The notes below the pieces were generated by a model. That model did not search any database. It was not told where the DNA came from and saw nothing but the letters and a program-made list of their open reading frames with translations. Of a DNA stretch of 64,000 nucleotides, positions 1-10,890 are shown one piece after another. Numbering within the stretch: position 1 is the stretch's first letter; each line of letters starts with the position of its first letter. This stretch comes from Siphonodentalium dalli (taxonomy: Eukaryota; Mollusca; Scaphopoda; Gadilida; Siphonodentaliidae): positions 130,839,990 to 130,903,989 of the forward strand of contig CP136067.1 of assembly GCA_032622095.1 (NCBI GenBank), written 5' to 3'. The position numbers and the translations under genes are program-made.

Positions 1-660
1 AGAGTGCGCCGATCAGCGCGAGGCCTGCTGCTTGAACAAATAGGGATCAACATTACCAGATACATATGATACACAGAATTTCAGGACATGATCAGTTGTA
101 TGTAAACGAGGTCACATTGTACCTAAAAGTTTGATACAGCAGGTCACAACACCACTGGTCGGCACCCGACAATGAATGACTGACTAGACCGATATTCCAT
201 GATTAAAGGTATTCACTTTAACCACAAACGGGCTATATCACACAATTTAACCGGCTGTCCATTCATTGTTTCGACTTGTTATTTATTGACCGGGTCATCA
301 TCAGGGGTGCTGGCATTATGTGAGTATAATGCGTACTGAGTTTGCACATACATATACTTATATGGGGACTTGAAATGCAATATCCTGAATATTAGTGAAG
401 TTTTCGCCAGACGCGACTAATAACCAGTGATGTTTATCTAGAACGTGCGAATCTGGCCGCAGTGGTATGTTTGGTGTCAGAAAGTTTTGCATTGAGAGAC
501 CGAGGTGCAAACTGCACGCATTGAACATAAGAGTATCACACAATGTTTTCATAGGGCACCGGCTTTCTGAATGTACATTGATGTGCCGCTGTCTAGAAGC
601 ACGTGGGGTAGTGCTACATGTATATATGTTAGATTTCCATTTTAATGACACCCCGCAGCG
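1..660. repeat. Intergenic DNA with dispersed repeat half
   Basis: No gene is seen. A stretch at about 75-170 (TGTATGTAAAC, then TACCTAAAAGT and CACCACTGG) resembles 1345-1415 in the same orientation, so both are copies of one dispersed repeat. The hAT-type element at 671-1238 lies between the two copies. Confidence 0.45.
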
Positions 661-670
661 ACATTGGCAC

Positions 671-1238
671 CAGGGTTTGCGTTGGACCGAAATGATTTGC
701 CAAATGAAATTTTTGTTTTGCCAAATGAAATTATTTTTTGCCAAATGTTATCCTTGATAGTATCATTTTCTGCATCCTTGATTTGATCTTACGCACCGAC
801 ACTCGCGGTTTGACCGACGTTTGTTATCGATAAAAAAGCAGTTAGTTAATAATTATACTCGCATATCAATGGTGGTTTATCATACAAAAAAAAACAATCA
901 CCGAACAATAAAATGGTAGAAGGATTGCTTCATCAGAGGATTAGCTATATAAACACTACAACCGCACTAAATACGGGTAATCCCTCCACCCATCGATACT
1001 AATGATATCAGATTAACTGTATCTTAATGGAGGTGTTAACTTTTCCGAAACCATATAAAACACCACTAATATAATTATAATGTAATATTTTCCTAAAATG
1101 AATGGTATTGATTGACCGATGTTTTATTGAGAAATTAATAAGTGACATGCCAAAACTTTTGCCAAATGAAAATATATTTTGCCAAATGTGAAATATTTTT
1201 GCCATTGGCAAATTTGGCATGTGGCATCGCGAACCCTG
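671..1238. mobile_element. hAT-type non-autonomous element with 8-bp TSD
   Basis: The element starts CAGGGTTTGCG and ends CGCGAACCCTG, so its imperfect terminal inverted repeats begin with the CAGGG typical of hAT transposons. The 8 bases ATTGGCAC occur at 663-670 and again at 1239-1246, a perfect 8-bp target-site duplication, which is the hAT signature. The interior has no transposase. Both subterminal regions repeat GCCAAATG-type words (left arm around 700-750, right arm around 1158-1220 in inverted sense), which could be transposase-binding motifs. It is therefore a 568-bp MITE-like element. The exact duplication implies fairly recent insertion. Confidence 0.85.
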
Positions 1239-1913
1239 ATTGGCACCATCCTACAACCGGTTTAATATATTGTCATCTCAATTCAGGTGACTGACTATAA
1301 AACAATATCTACAATGCATGTAAAAGAAGTTCCTTTCTGTCGTGGGATGTATGTAAACAAAATCATGTCCTACCTAAAAGTATAACACTGCATGATGCAG
1401 CACCATTGGAACCCCGAATAAGACAAACATAGAAACGACCATCCTGATGTTGGTGAGATTTGAAAGTATCGAAGCGCGAATGATAGTGCACTCTGAAGTC
1501 ATTTATACGTATAAGTTAATTCATTATTCGCGAACAGCAGTAGATAGGTTTCGTAAAACCGCAATTAAAATAAAAGCTAAGAAATATGTGTGGATGGCTT
1601 GGCTGCATACAAAAAACTGCTCAACCAAGAGGAACACATGCCAATACATCCATACAATCTGAGACTTACGAAGTTTGCCTCTCGAATGCTCACCGGCATG
1701 GTTCGTATCAGAGACAAATCATAGTCGCTGTGCTGCCTTACAAGTTAGTTTGAAATGCGTAACAATTTGAAGATGAAGTCATGTCCCTGGCAAATATTAT
1801 AAAATATATCTTACTTTATATTTAGACACTAGTGCATAAAATAACATGTTTGGAAAGAAAATGCAAGATAGAATATACTATTTTATTAGATGTTGAATTG
1901 TATAGGTATTTAT
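1239..1913. other. Intergenic stretch, no gene recognised
   Basis: It contains the second copy of the dispersed repeat (about 1318-1420) and short random open frames. Nothing else was recognised. Confidence 0.5.
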
Positions 1914-2280
1914 TTAACCCTTTACCCAACAGAACGGCCCTGTGCCAATGCATTCTCTTATATATGCGAGTCGACCATAGCTCGCCTCGCATATATAAGA
2001 GAATGCATTGGCTTAACACATATTAAAAATGATCAAATTGTCAAAGAATGTAGAAAAATATTATAAAAAATGTAAGAAAAAATTATAAAATTGTTAAAGA
2101 ATGGTCGACTCGCATATATAAGAGAATGCATTGGCACAGGGCATAACTGTAACCATCACAATGTGGTCAATGAACCGGTTCCAATGATATCCATATTTGT
2201 ATGGTGTTATTGAGACAGACCGAAGATATTTTAGGCTGTTATTTGGTCGTTTTTGGCCGGTTTGTTGGGTAAAGGGTTAA
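1914..2280. mobile_element. TTAA-flanked palindromic MITE (piggyBac-like), copy 1
   Basis: TTAA at 1914-1917 and at 2277-2280 flank inverted ends CCCTTTACCCAAC and GTTGGGTAAAGGG. TTAA target duplications with CCCTTT ends are typical of piggyBac-type elements. Inside, a near-perfect palindrome at about 1944-2014 is built from CCAATGCATTCTCTTATATA and its reverse complement, and a third copy of that word lies at about 2108-2138. The same word recurs at 13.4, 13.7, 26.5, 34.4, 39.0 and 56.2 kb, so this is one repeat family of the window. There is no coding capacity. Confidence 0.75.
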
Positions 2281-2640
2281 ATGGCTCATTCGAACCTCCA
2301 ATTTTTTTCTACGTAATTTGGAATGACGGATACGAGAGAGAGAGAGATATATATATATATATACTCATGCATTAACGTGACATGTTCAATACATAAATCA
2401 TCAATATATATATATATTTCAATTACAATTAGCACCCGGCCCATAGGACCTATATGTCACGCTTAATAGTATACGTATGTACATGGTTTGGTTAAACACG
2501 TGTGGACTATCCTCAATGATGATATTAAGAAAATATAAAGTAGAGAATTTCATTTTAATCTTAAACAATTTGGAGATATTCGGGTTTATATATGTTATAT
2601 TCTTAAATGTTGATACGTCCGGTGTGTAACTCACCTGTAT
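2281..2640. repeat. (GA)n(TA)n microsatellite and unassigned DNA
   Basis: A compound GAGAGA/TATATA microsatellite spans about 2334-2363, with a second TATATA run near 2405-2417. The rest has no recognisable feature. Confidence 0.6.
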
Positions 2641-2862
2641 ATGAATCGTTTTCTTCGCATAAAAGCATCAAAAAGAAACGTTGCTCGGGGTAATGAAATT
2701 AGCTCAATAAAAGAGTCGTCGATGTGGACTGTTCTAAACGGGGTCGTCCTGTTCATCCGGCATCTTTTGTTTCTGATAGGTGTTGCGGTAGGTGTCATAA
2801 TCCTCAACATCATAGAGTTGCCGACTATAGTTTTTATCACAATTGTCACTGGGAATTGGTGG

Positions 2863-3440
2863 TCATGTCGAATTTCGCGGGGGGATTGGGCGAATATGTC
2901 CCAATTTGTTTTGGATATTTTTCAAAACTGCTTCAAGTTGGCCGAAATGGAATAGGCAACCTTTCATTATGGGTGTCGGGAATGTAGCTGTCAGGGCATT
3001 TTGGGCGGCTGTCTCATAATCTGTAAACATTGCTCTTGGACTAATGGTGATATCTATTTCTGCTGCCTTCACTTTCATCAGGTTGAAAAATCGTTGGTAT
3101 GTTCGTTGAGTTTTGTTCTGAAGGAAACCGGACATCAAAGGACACATCTTTCCGGCGACGAATGCATGTACAGTATACAGTTGGAAGAAGATGGTTGGGC
3201 TTTTTTCGAACGCTCCATCGCAAAACAATGGTTTCAGCTACAGCTAGGTTCAGAAGATTCTCTCTGGTTGCGAAGATGAGAATCTTTTCGATGTGGCCGT
3301 CATCAGCAAGTAGGAAATTCTGGTTGCTGGCTGTTGTTTTATATCTATCTGGAAGATCGACTCCTGAACGATCACGCGGTATAACTTCGGGTGTGTTTCG
3401 GCTCTGGCATGATACAAGGCTGTTTTGACGCTGTAGTATG
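2863..3440 (-). pseudogene. Frameshifted MULE transposase fragment
   Basis: Two overlapping minus-strand frames together read like the MULE transposase domain. The upstream frame (about 3440-3225) gives NQNFLLADDGHIEKILIFAT followed by a leucine-rich stretch. A one-base shift near 3225 then moves into the frame 3228-2863, with FCDGAF, FFQLYTVHAF, NKTQRTYQRFFN, TDYETAAQNA and GCLFHFGQ in the order found in Mutator-like transposases. The aspartates of FCDGAF and TDYE match the first two catalytic acidic positions; the third (E) is not reached. The frame is broken and neither end is intact, so it is a dead fragment. It abuts the LINE tail at 3505-3861. The family assignment rests on motif order, not a search. 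Confidence 0.7.
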
Positions 3441-3504
3441 TCGGTATTTTCGCTATTATGCCAGGGTCGGTCTCGTCTGCTCGAAGATATGTTGGAGAAA
3501 AACA

Positions 3505-3861
3505 TGTCGCTAATATCTTGGGACGTCGGAATTTAAAAGAGACAACCGGATGTCATTGTAGAAGGGACAAAACAAAAGAAAATGTTTTTCGTCTTCAACT
3601 TTGTCAGATCTGCACATTAGGCAGATTCTCTGTTCGATTTTCTCGCTTCTGAAACGACCGGTTTCTATCCGCAGAGGTAAAATCGCACATCGGAATTGTG
3701 CAAGTATGGAGCTGTGGGACTTATCCATATTTATTGAAATATATTTTTCAATAGCATAATTTTTCTTAAAGAGTCGGTATGTGCGACCTTTGGTACATAT
3801 GTCATTTTTTCAATCCAAGTTTTCTGTTTAAATGCGAAAAGCTCTCGCTCGAGGTCATGTA
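3505..3861 (-). pseudogene. LINE ORF2 C-terminal tail (fragment)
   Basis: The minus strand reads RTYRLFKKNYAIEKY, then SSILAQFRCAILPLRIETGRF-like text, then RICLMC and VEDEKHFLLFCPFY. This is the usual C-terminal end of animal non-LTR retrotransposon ORF2 proteins, with a small Cys/His cluster (CxxC ... HFLLxC). Similar-looking text continues upstream in another frame (ELFAFKQKTWIEKM) to about 3861, where a TCTG repeat begins. A frameshift and stops mark it as dead. The reverse-transcriptase part of a LINE lies in the same orientation at 8090-8838, so the two may be halves of one element interrupted by 4.2 kb. Confidence 0.7.
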
Positions 3862-3881
3862 TCTATATCTATATTTGCGAA

Positions 3882-3916
<35 letters not shown>

Positions 3917-6690
3917 GTTCTATATAAATGCACAGGGGACAATCTAGATGATGCCAAAGGGGTCTACTAGGAGTAGCTTTTTACGAGAAAGATAATGGTC
4001 GGGGTTAGAATTTTCTAAAGTGACGCCGTTGTTGTCAGGGACAGAAAAGGGGAAGTGACAGAACAAAATTTTGTCGCCGATTGCCACCAAACTTATATAT
4101 AATTATCCCCATAATATGAGGAATCTAATGGCGTGGTTTAAATATGACAAAGGTCGCGCCGTTCGCGTCAGGGGTGCCCGGAAGGGGGGGGGCAGATTTT
4201 GTTTCTGTCGCCGATTGCCACGAAACTTACATATATTCATCCCCATGATATGAAGAATCCAACGGTGTGGTTTAAATATGTCAAAAGTGGCGTCGTTTGA
4301 GTCAGGGATGAACGGAAGGGAAGAGGGGCACCAAAATTGATAAAACTAATTTTAGCGCCGATTTCCACCAAATTGATATATATTCTTCTTCATGATACAA
4401 GGAATCTAATTGTACGATTTAACAACGCCAAATTGTTGTTTTTGGATGAGAGATCGGGAGGGGGTAGGCACTAAATTTGATAATGAGTCGCCGATTGCCA
4501 CCACACTTATACAAAATCATCCCCATGGTATGAGGGGGTCTAATGGTGTGGCTTTTATCTGTCAAATGTGGCCTCATTCGAGTCAGGGTTGCATTGAAAG
4601 GGACAGGGGCACCAATTTCCACCAAATTGATACACGTTCTTATCCATGATACGAGGAATCTAATCGTGATTTAAAGACGCCATAGTGGTGCTGATTGGGT
4701 GAGAGATGGAGAGGGGAGGGATTGGCACCAAATTTGATAAAAAAAATTGTTTAGTCACCGATTATCACCAAACTTATAAACAATCATCTCCATGATATCA
4801 GGAGTGTAATCGTGTGGTTTAAGGATGTCACAAGTGGGGCCATTCGAGTCAGTGGTGTATAGAGATGAGAGGACACAACAAATTATATCTATATGTTTAG
4901 TGCCGATTTCCACCAGATTGATACATATTCTTCTCCGTGATACGAGGAATCTTATCGTGTGGTTTAGATACACCAAATTGGTGACCTATGGGTGAGAGAT
5001 ATGGGGACCTTAAATTTGATACGAATTTGTATACTCGCCAATTTTCACCAATTTCATATATATGAATCTCTAATCTCTAATGAGTCTTAGTGTGTGCAGC
5101 TTGAGTCCGAAATAGGGACGGGAGGGCAACCAAAACTTATACAAAATATTTTTAGTACCAATTACCATCAAATTCAGACACGTTCTTCTCAAATGATACA
5201 AGAAATAAAATCGTGCTGTCTGTCTGTCTTTTTGTCTGTCTGTGTGCGTTCTATATATAACTTCACGCGGTACAATCGAGATGGCACCAAGGCGTTCTAA
5301 GAGGGGTAACTTTTTACAAGGAAGATAATGGTGCGGGTTAAAATTTTCTAAAATGACGCTGTTGGTGTCAGGGGAAGAAAGGGGGAGGTCGGCAAAATTA
5401 AAAAAATATGGTGAAATAGTTTTGTCTCTGATTTCAACCAAACGAATACATAATCACCTTCACAATATGGCGTTGTTCGAGTCAGCGTTGCATCAACAAT
5501 TGATTTAATAAACCAAATTCCACCAAATTCATATACGTTTTTCTCTAATGATATACCATGAATTAAATTAAATTAAATTTGGTGTCGTTTGCGTCACGGA
5601 TGGAGAGCGGATATGCACTATCGTTGATAAGATTGATATTCGTCGATATCCACATATAAGTTATATATAGTCACCAGGCCATCTCCATATCATTTTAAGT
5701 AGTTGGGCGTTCACATTTCACAATCCCGACATGTGGTGACCCACATAAGTCACTTGAACAATTATATCTTCTTAACAGTCATATTTATATGGAGATGATA
5801 ATCAAGGCATTCACACAATGAGCTAGCAAAAAGAGATAACTAGAAGAAGCATTAAACGTATATTTATCATTCTATTGAAGAGATACATATATTCGTGCAA
5901 ACTGAGAGACCTCGAACCGTCAGAGGATTGCATATATATAATAACAAAGTTTAGTCTGTTCCATTCTATACAGTTTCCACAAAAAGTAACAATTTGTCCA
6001 GAGATATGGAAGGCCTGTTCAAAAATAGTGTCACAGTGTGCAGTCAAATATAGTTTCTTCTGATATAAATGAAAATGCAGTTAGTAGCACAAGACTTTTC
6101 AGGATCCTACCAATACTGACATCTGACAAGGGTGTTAGAACAGACTCATCGACTGACATAAACAACTCAAAATCTCGCTCTGTGCATGGCACATGTAGCT
6201 AATATATTTGCGCAGCAACATTTCGTTTAAACTGAGAATCTTTAGCCAATATATAGCACCATGAACAGAGGAGCACCTTGAAATTTCTTTGAAACATCTG
6301 TATCTTCGTGGAGATATGATAGCCAGGTGTCCTCGAGATCTTAGTCCAACCCACTAGATTGATTGATACATCTCAGTATGTAAAACCCAATTATCATCTT
6401 TTATCGAACTAATGTGTTTATGATGTTCATGTATCATATTATAACGTCTAATGTATACGCAGTTGTAAATAAATAAATACTTCATTATTGGTGGAACGGA
6501 TTAATCGCGATAAACAGAATGACAATTGACAAGGTGAGCCACTACTTATATTCCATGACTGTAATAATCATGTTTTGTGATGCTATTTGAATATGTTAAC
6601 ACTTTAAGCAAGAGCATTCACTATTCCCAACAAATATCCACAGCATACATTAACCTGGGCAACGCCGGGTAACCCTGCTAGTATTACATA
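3862..6690. repeat. Diverged tandem-repeat element, about 140-bp units
   Basis: It opens with (TCTG)n at about 3891-3917. About ten diverged units of roughly 110-160 bp follow to 5470, each carrying words such as GCCGATTGCCACCAAACTTA, GATACGAGGAATCTAAT, GTGTGGTTTAAA and CGAGTCAGGG. A larger duplication is superposed: 3885-4060 (TCTG run, TTCTATATAA, AGATAATGG, ATTTTCTAAA) recurs at 5212-5400. The stretch 5700-6630 looks unique. At 6654-6681 the sequence CTGGGCAACGCCGGGTAACC followed by CTGCTAGT resembles the end of many invertebrate repeats. Read on the minus strand the block would start there and end in a CAGACAGACAGA run, like the element at 17.65 kb. The class is unknown. Confidence 0.55.
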
Positions 6691-7150
6691 TTTGTAGGTT
6701 TTCAAAGGTGCTTGTCGTATTTATTTCTGACAAAACACTACTAAATGATGCACACCATCCATCGCTATTATTCATAAGATCCCAGAGAAAAAACATTTTG
6801 CTAATCTGTCATCTTGCATGTGTATAAAATAAGTATATAGTCTTGCCATGTTAAGCCATCTTCGGACTTGACTCGAATGTATAACAAACTCACCATTTAT
6901 AGCTAAAAGCAGGGGGTGGTCAGGAAAACATATCCGGATACTAGGCGCTTTTTTATATTTTCCGCCCTCTGTGTACCCACCACCCCCTAATTTTTATTTT
7001 TTCCGATTCTGGGATAGGGACCCACCCCTTCAAACTGCTTCAAATGACTCTTTTACTTAGTTGTCCTAGTCTTACCCGATATATGTTCCATAGCATGCAT
7101 TACTATTTTAATTTACCAATAAGGCTATAAACTTTCAAAGCAATTCTCCA
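6691..7150. other. Unassigned DNA with CCACCACCCCC tract
   Basis: No gene is seen. A GC-rich stretch (about 6905-7030, GGGGGTGGTCAGG and CCACCACCCCCTAATTTTTA) resembles short pieces near 44.88-44.93 and 45.84-45.90 kb and is probably a degraded dispersed repeat. Confidence 0.35.
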
Positions 7151-7620
7151 ATAAATGTGGGCTGTAGGTTGTGCTGATGGATTCACATTTGAAATCCAAG
7201 ATGGCTGCTGGCGGCCATGTTTGTTTTGAACATATTTCGGAAACAAGGGAGGCTCCCAGCTCGAGGTCACCCCGAATATCCATATGAAGTTTGGTGACGA
7301 TTGGATGACAAATTTGACCTGTAAGATATGCTAAAGGATTTAGTCATACAAAGAGTGAAATCCAAGATGGCTGCTTTACACAATTCGTGAAATAATGGTA
7401 GGCACCCATTGAGAGGTCACACCGATGATTCATATGAAGTTTGTTGATCGGTTAATGGATAAGCTCTGTATGGTGTGCTAAAAGATTTATTGGTGCAAAG
7501 AGTAAATTCCAAGATGGCTGCCGGTGGCCATCTTTTTCATCGAAAATCGTTCCAATTTTGACAGCTCCCATCTGGAGTTGATCCTAGACCCATGTACAGA
7601 ACAATGTTGAAATCGGTTAA
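7150..7620. repeat. Three tandem ~160-bp units with AAGATGGC cores
   Basis: The word AATCCAAGATGGCTGC (or a one-base variant) recurs at about 7191, 7360 and 7507. Each copy is followed by a similar text including GAGGTCAC, CATATGAAGTTTG and GTGCTAAA. Related cores occur at 29.15 kb and 30.10 kb (TCCAAGATGGCCAC). AAGATGGC resembles the core of the YY1 recognition sequence, which is a motif observation only. Confidence 0.65.
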
Positions 7621-8089
7621 TGTTTGTTTTAACACCTTTATGTTTTATTTTTTATGGTTTTTTTAATAGTCTATTTGTATTTGTACATTTAGTTGAAGAA
7701 TATATTGTGTTATGTTTTCATTTGTATCAGGTTGAATAAATGATTTTTAATAGAACTATTTAAACCTGAGCATTTCCATGTCAATGTGCATTGATAAATC
7801 TTTGATTAAAACATTTAGCAAACTGACCTTTTGTATTACCCATTGGTGTCATGATACTGTCATCCCTCATTATTAACTGATAATGAACTCAAACCCCCCT
7901 ACTAAGAGTTAAGTTCATACCTATTACATAATAGAACCATTCTTAAAACCTTTTGTCGCATTATTTTTGAATAAAATTGACTACAGGAAAAATTATACGG
8001 AGCCAGGAAAAATTGTGTTAGTCGGGCAGCTGAAACACCCACCCACCCCCGCCTAGTGTTCGGAAATAATTTCCAGACCCCCCCCCCCT

Positions 8090-8838
8090 GCTAAAAGCGG
8101 ACATAATCTGTGGACCCCAAGAAAGTATCTTAACGCCCGATTTTGCACCATATCTATACATGAATAGTTACGATATCCCCAAATAGCGGAGGCATAATCC
8201 ATAACTGGGTACACACAAGTCAAGAACATTTTCAGGTACGTTTTGACACCTATGTCTCTATAAGAGTGGACGCTCGATATTAACGCTCCCAATGCCCTGC
8301 CTGATGATTTAGCTAATGTTTCAGCTGCTGTATCAAAACTACCATGTTCATGGAGAATTATTCCGATATATTTATACTGATCCACTTTTTCGATTCTCTG
8401 AATTGGAATAAGAAATTATAGTTTGTTTATATTCTGTTTTTATGTCTAAAATATACAATTTTAGTTTTATCCAGATCGACTGTCATACGCCAGTTTCGAC
8501 ACCATGATTCGACAGTGTTAAGCATTATCTGCATATCTGCTTAGTTTTCAGCAATTAACGCAATATTGTCTGCGTACATTATGGAAGATACCTTACATTC
8601 TTCTAGTGATATTCAACCTTTTTATTTCAGACTTCAAATCATTAACGAAAATATTATAAAGTGTCGACGAGAGACTGTCACCTTGTTTTACTCCAAACTT
8701 ACATTCAAACTTGTCAGATATTCGGCCATTTACACGAACGCATGAATAAGTTTTTCGATACATGCTCTTAATGAATTGATATATGCTGCCATCTACGCCA
8801 ATTTTTAAGAGTTTATATAATACGATACGATAGGTCGA
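8090..8838 (-). pseudogene. LINE reverse transcriptase fragment
   Basis: The minus strand gives, in order, YKLLKIGVDGSIYQFIKSMY, then GVKQGDSLSSTLYNIFVNDL, then IMYADNIALIAE, then NTVESWCRNWRMTVDLDKTK, then YKYIGIILHEHGSFDTAAE and DYASAIWGY/GVHRL. These match the reverse-transcriptase fingers, the QGDSLS block, the catalytic YxDD box and the thumb/connection region of animal non-LTR retrotransposons. The catalytic box reads YADN instead of YADD, and stops interrupt the frame, so it is inactive. Both ends are abrupt: about 8838 on the 5' side, and a C-run near 8075-8090 on the 3' side. The matching C-terminal tail is at 3505-3861. Confidence 0.85.
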
Positions 8839-8869
8839 TAAATAAACGAACTATTGATATACCGGCTTC

Positions 8870-9245
8870 ATATGCTCTGAAAAACACTTGCCAAAGTCAA
8901 AACCATTTTTCAGCCGTTTTCAACTTTTCGCCAGAAGTCAGAAAAACGCTCTTTACTGCTACCATATCAGGAATTGACTACCACGGAACGCTCTTTTCTG
9001 TTCCATGTCGTGCACATGTTTTGCGTTGGGACCCAAATACCGTATTCACAGTTGTATTTTTTATTACTTCAATGTCTATTTTTGGGTACCATAATGATCG
9101 TAGAAAGGTAGTTCAGATATTTATCGACCTATTTCGATACTGAGAAAAATTAAAAAGCGGATAATATTGTGTGTGTGTGTTGGAGCGCAAACCGCCATGT
9201 GGCTTTAATATCGTTTAGAGGGACAGCAGCCACTATTGTGGTAAT
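8870..9245. repeat. Dispersed repeat family A, copy 1
   Basis: The segment shares ordered text with 56540-56925: CGCTCTTTACT, a variant of AGGAATTGACTA, TGGGACCCAAA, AGAAAGGTAGTTCA, ATCGACCTA, TATTTCGATAC and GGAGCGCAAACCGCCA. A short third copy lies at 59880-59935. All are in the same orientation. No coding capacity or clear ends are visible, and the type of element is unknown. Confidence 0.65.
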
Positions 9246-9577
9246 GTTTCAATAATACAATGATAATCAGTGTTATCCATAGGTCAGGTTTGTTCTACAC
9301 ATATTACAAGGGCTCTGGTCAAAGCTTGGTTATACGCTGGTTGACTCATGATTTTTAGATCAGTTTTGTATTTGTAAGCACATCGACTGAACAATATTTT
9401 TTTATTATATATGTAATCTTCAGATGTATATATATCATTGCCCATTCCAGTTACTGGTGGTCTGGAACCCTGAATAGAACTGTATCCTTAGAGAAAATTG
9501 TCCGTAGCATGGACTAGATCATACCTGGTCTGCTTGGTCCTCGTTGAAGAATTGTCAGATTTGCTCTCCATTTAAAG

Positions 9578-9992
9578 ATACGGGCGGCGTTGACGGTGGG
9601 TATGCTGTTAAAATATTCACCTCTGTCAAAAACCGCCATAAACAGAAATAATAGTAAAGTATGTTATTGTCAAAAGTTTTTCCTTTGTTATGTAAACAAA
9701 AGCAAAAAACGTTACAGAACCTGGCTTTTGTTTAGATCCGGATATGGAAATAATAAAGAGCGTTCATATCATATGTGTGTGATTAACCAATAGAATTGCG
9801 CAGTGTTATGTAAACAGAAGCAAAACTTCTGTAACACGAGCAGGCTCTTGTTTACATACACCATCGTACGCATTGACGACAATATACTGATTATGTTTGA
9901 CATATGAACAAAACTAAATATATTTTAATATTCCTTCTGTTGATAGCGATTTGAACAAATAAAAATATTTCGGTAACGAACGCCGCCCGTGT
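9578..9992. mobile_element. Small TIR element, ends ACGGGCGGCGTT
   Basis: GATACGGGCGGCGTT (left) and AACGCCGCCCGTGTC (right) form 15-bp inverted ends with one mismatch, bracketing about 415 bp. Internal text (ATATTC-ACC, TCAAAAACCGCCA, TTATGTAAACAAAAGCA, AAAGAGCGTTCAT, GTGTGTGATTA, ACATATGAACAAAACT) recurs in order at about 37700-38175, so it is a dispersed family. No open frame of note is present. Confidence 0.6.
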
Positions 9993-10419
9993 CATTATCT
10001 TCTGGAATATAGAGCGAGAATCAATGAAAGCACAAAGGAAAGAGAACATCGGACTACTATCTACGAACTGCAGAAGCATTGCTAGAAAAAGGCGGATATG
10101 GAAATATTAACAAATCTGAAATGGAAATAGCAACACACTGTATAACAATGGACATCATCCTGCTGTCTCTCTCCATTTCGATGTTAGTAATCTATGTCAA
10201 AACTGTTGTGGTTATGTCAATATCTTCGAGTATATTTCGATATTGGTGCCGAATTATTTGCCGTGGACATTAAACTTGTCTACCAGAGATATTAGCCATT
10301 ATCAGCCACGCGTACGCGTAACGTGTGTTATCACTTCATGCCGTCGAAAGTCACATGCCCCACGTGACCACTCCGCCTACACGTAGACGGTCAACCCGTT
10401 CATAAACATGTCCTCGCGG

Positions 10420-10745
10420 AAATACGCATGTAAGCGACCTATAATATGAAATAGGTACATAATGTGACTATTTGAATCTGAAATAAGCAGATATATAATG
10501 GACTCTTATCCGTCATTTCGTTTTCTGGCGCGGTCAACAGCGAAAACATGTTAAAGAGCGAACACCAGAAAAGTCGTGCCACCGTGCGCGCATAATCTGC
10601 TTATAGTCTCCTGATTGTGAGTTGATAATATGACTCAAATATTCTCATTTTCAGCACACCATCGACTCAAAATGGGGGGCGATTCTGAGCACATTATCTA
10701 CATAAAATAAGTTATATTATAAGCAGATAATGTTCTGGTTTTCGG
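10420..10745. repeat. Dispersed repeat with AAGCAGATAATG words (family B)
   Basis: AAATAGGTACATAATGTGA, CTGAAATAAGCAGAT, TTTCGTTTTCTGGC, ACATGTTAAAGAGCG, TTTTCAGCACA and AAGTTATATTATAAGCAGAT recur in the same order at 44435-44740. A weaker relative lies near 49.2-49.4 kb. The 44.5-kb copy shows inverted arms; this one is partial. Confidence 0.6.
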
Positions 10746-10890
10746 GAGAAAAGGCTGGTTTAGAAGTTTTGTGTCAAACTTGTATCATTACGAAATGTGC
10801 TGCTTTGACGCCGAAAAATTACCTGACTTTTCCCACCAATTGCATATCCATAGAAATACCATAACACATCATAGGCCTCTGGAGAAAATT

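Noticed and set aside
2724-2987. Zinc-finger-like plus-strand frame (CCGRCHNPQHH, YHNCHW)
   Set aside because: Cys/His spacing does not match a known finger, it runs opposite to the MULE fragment, and no flanking homology is visible.
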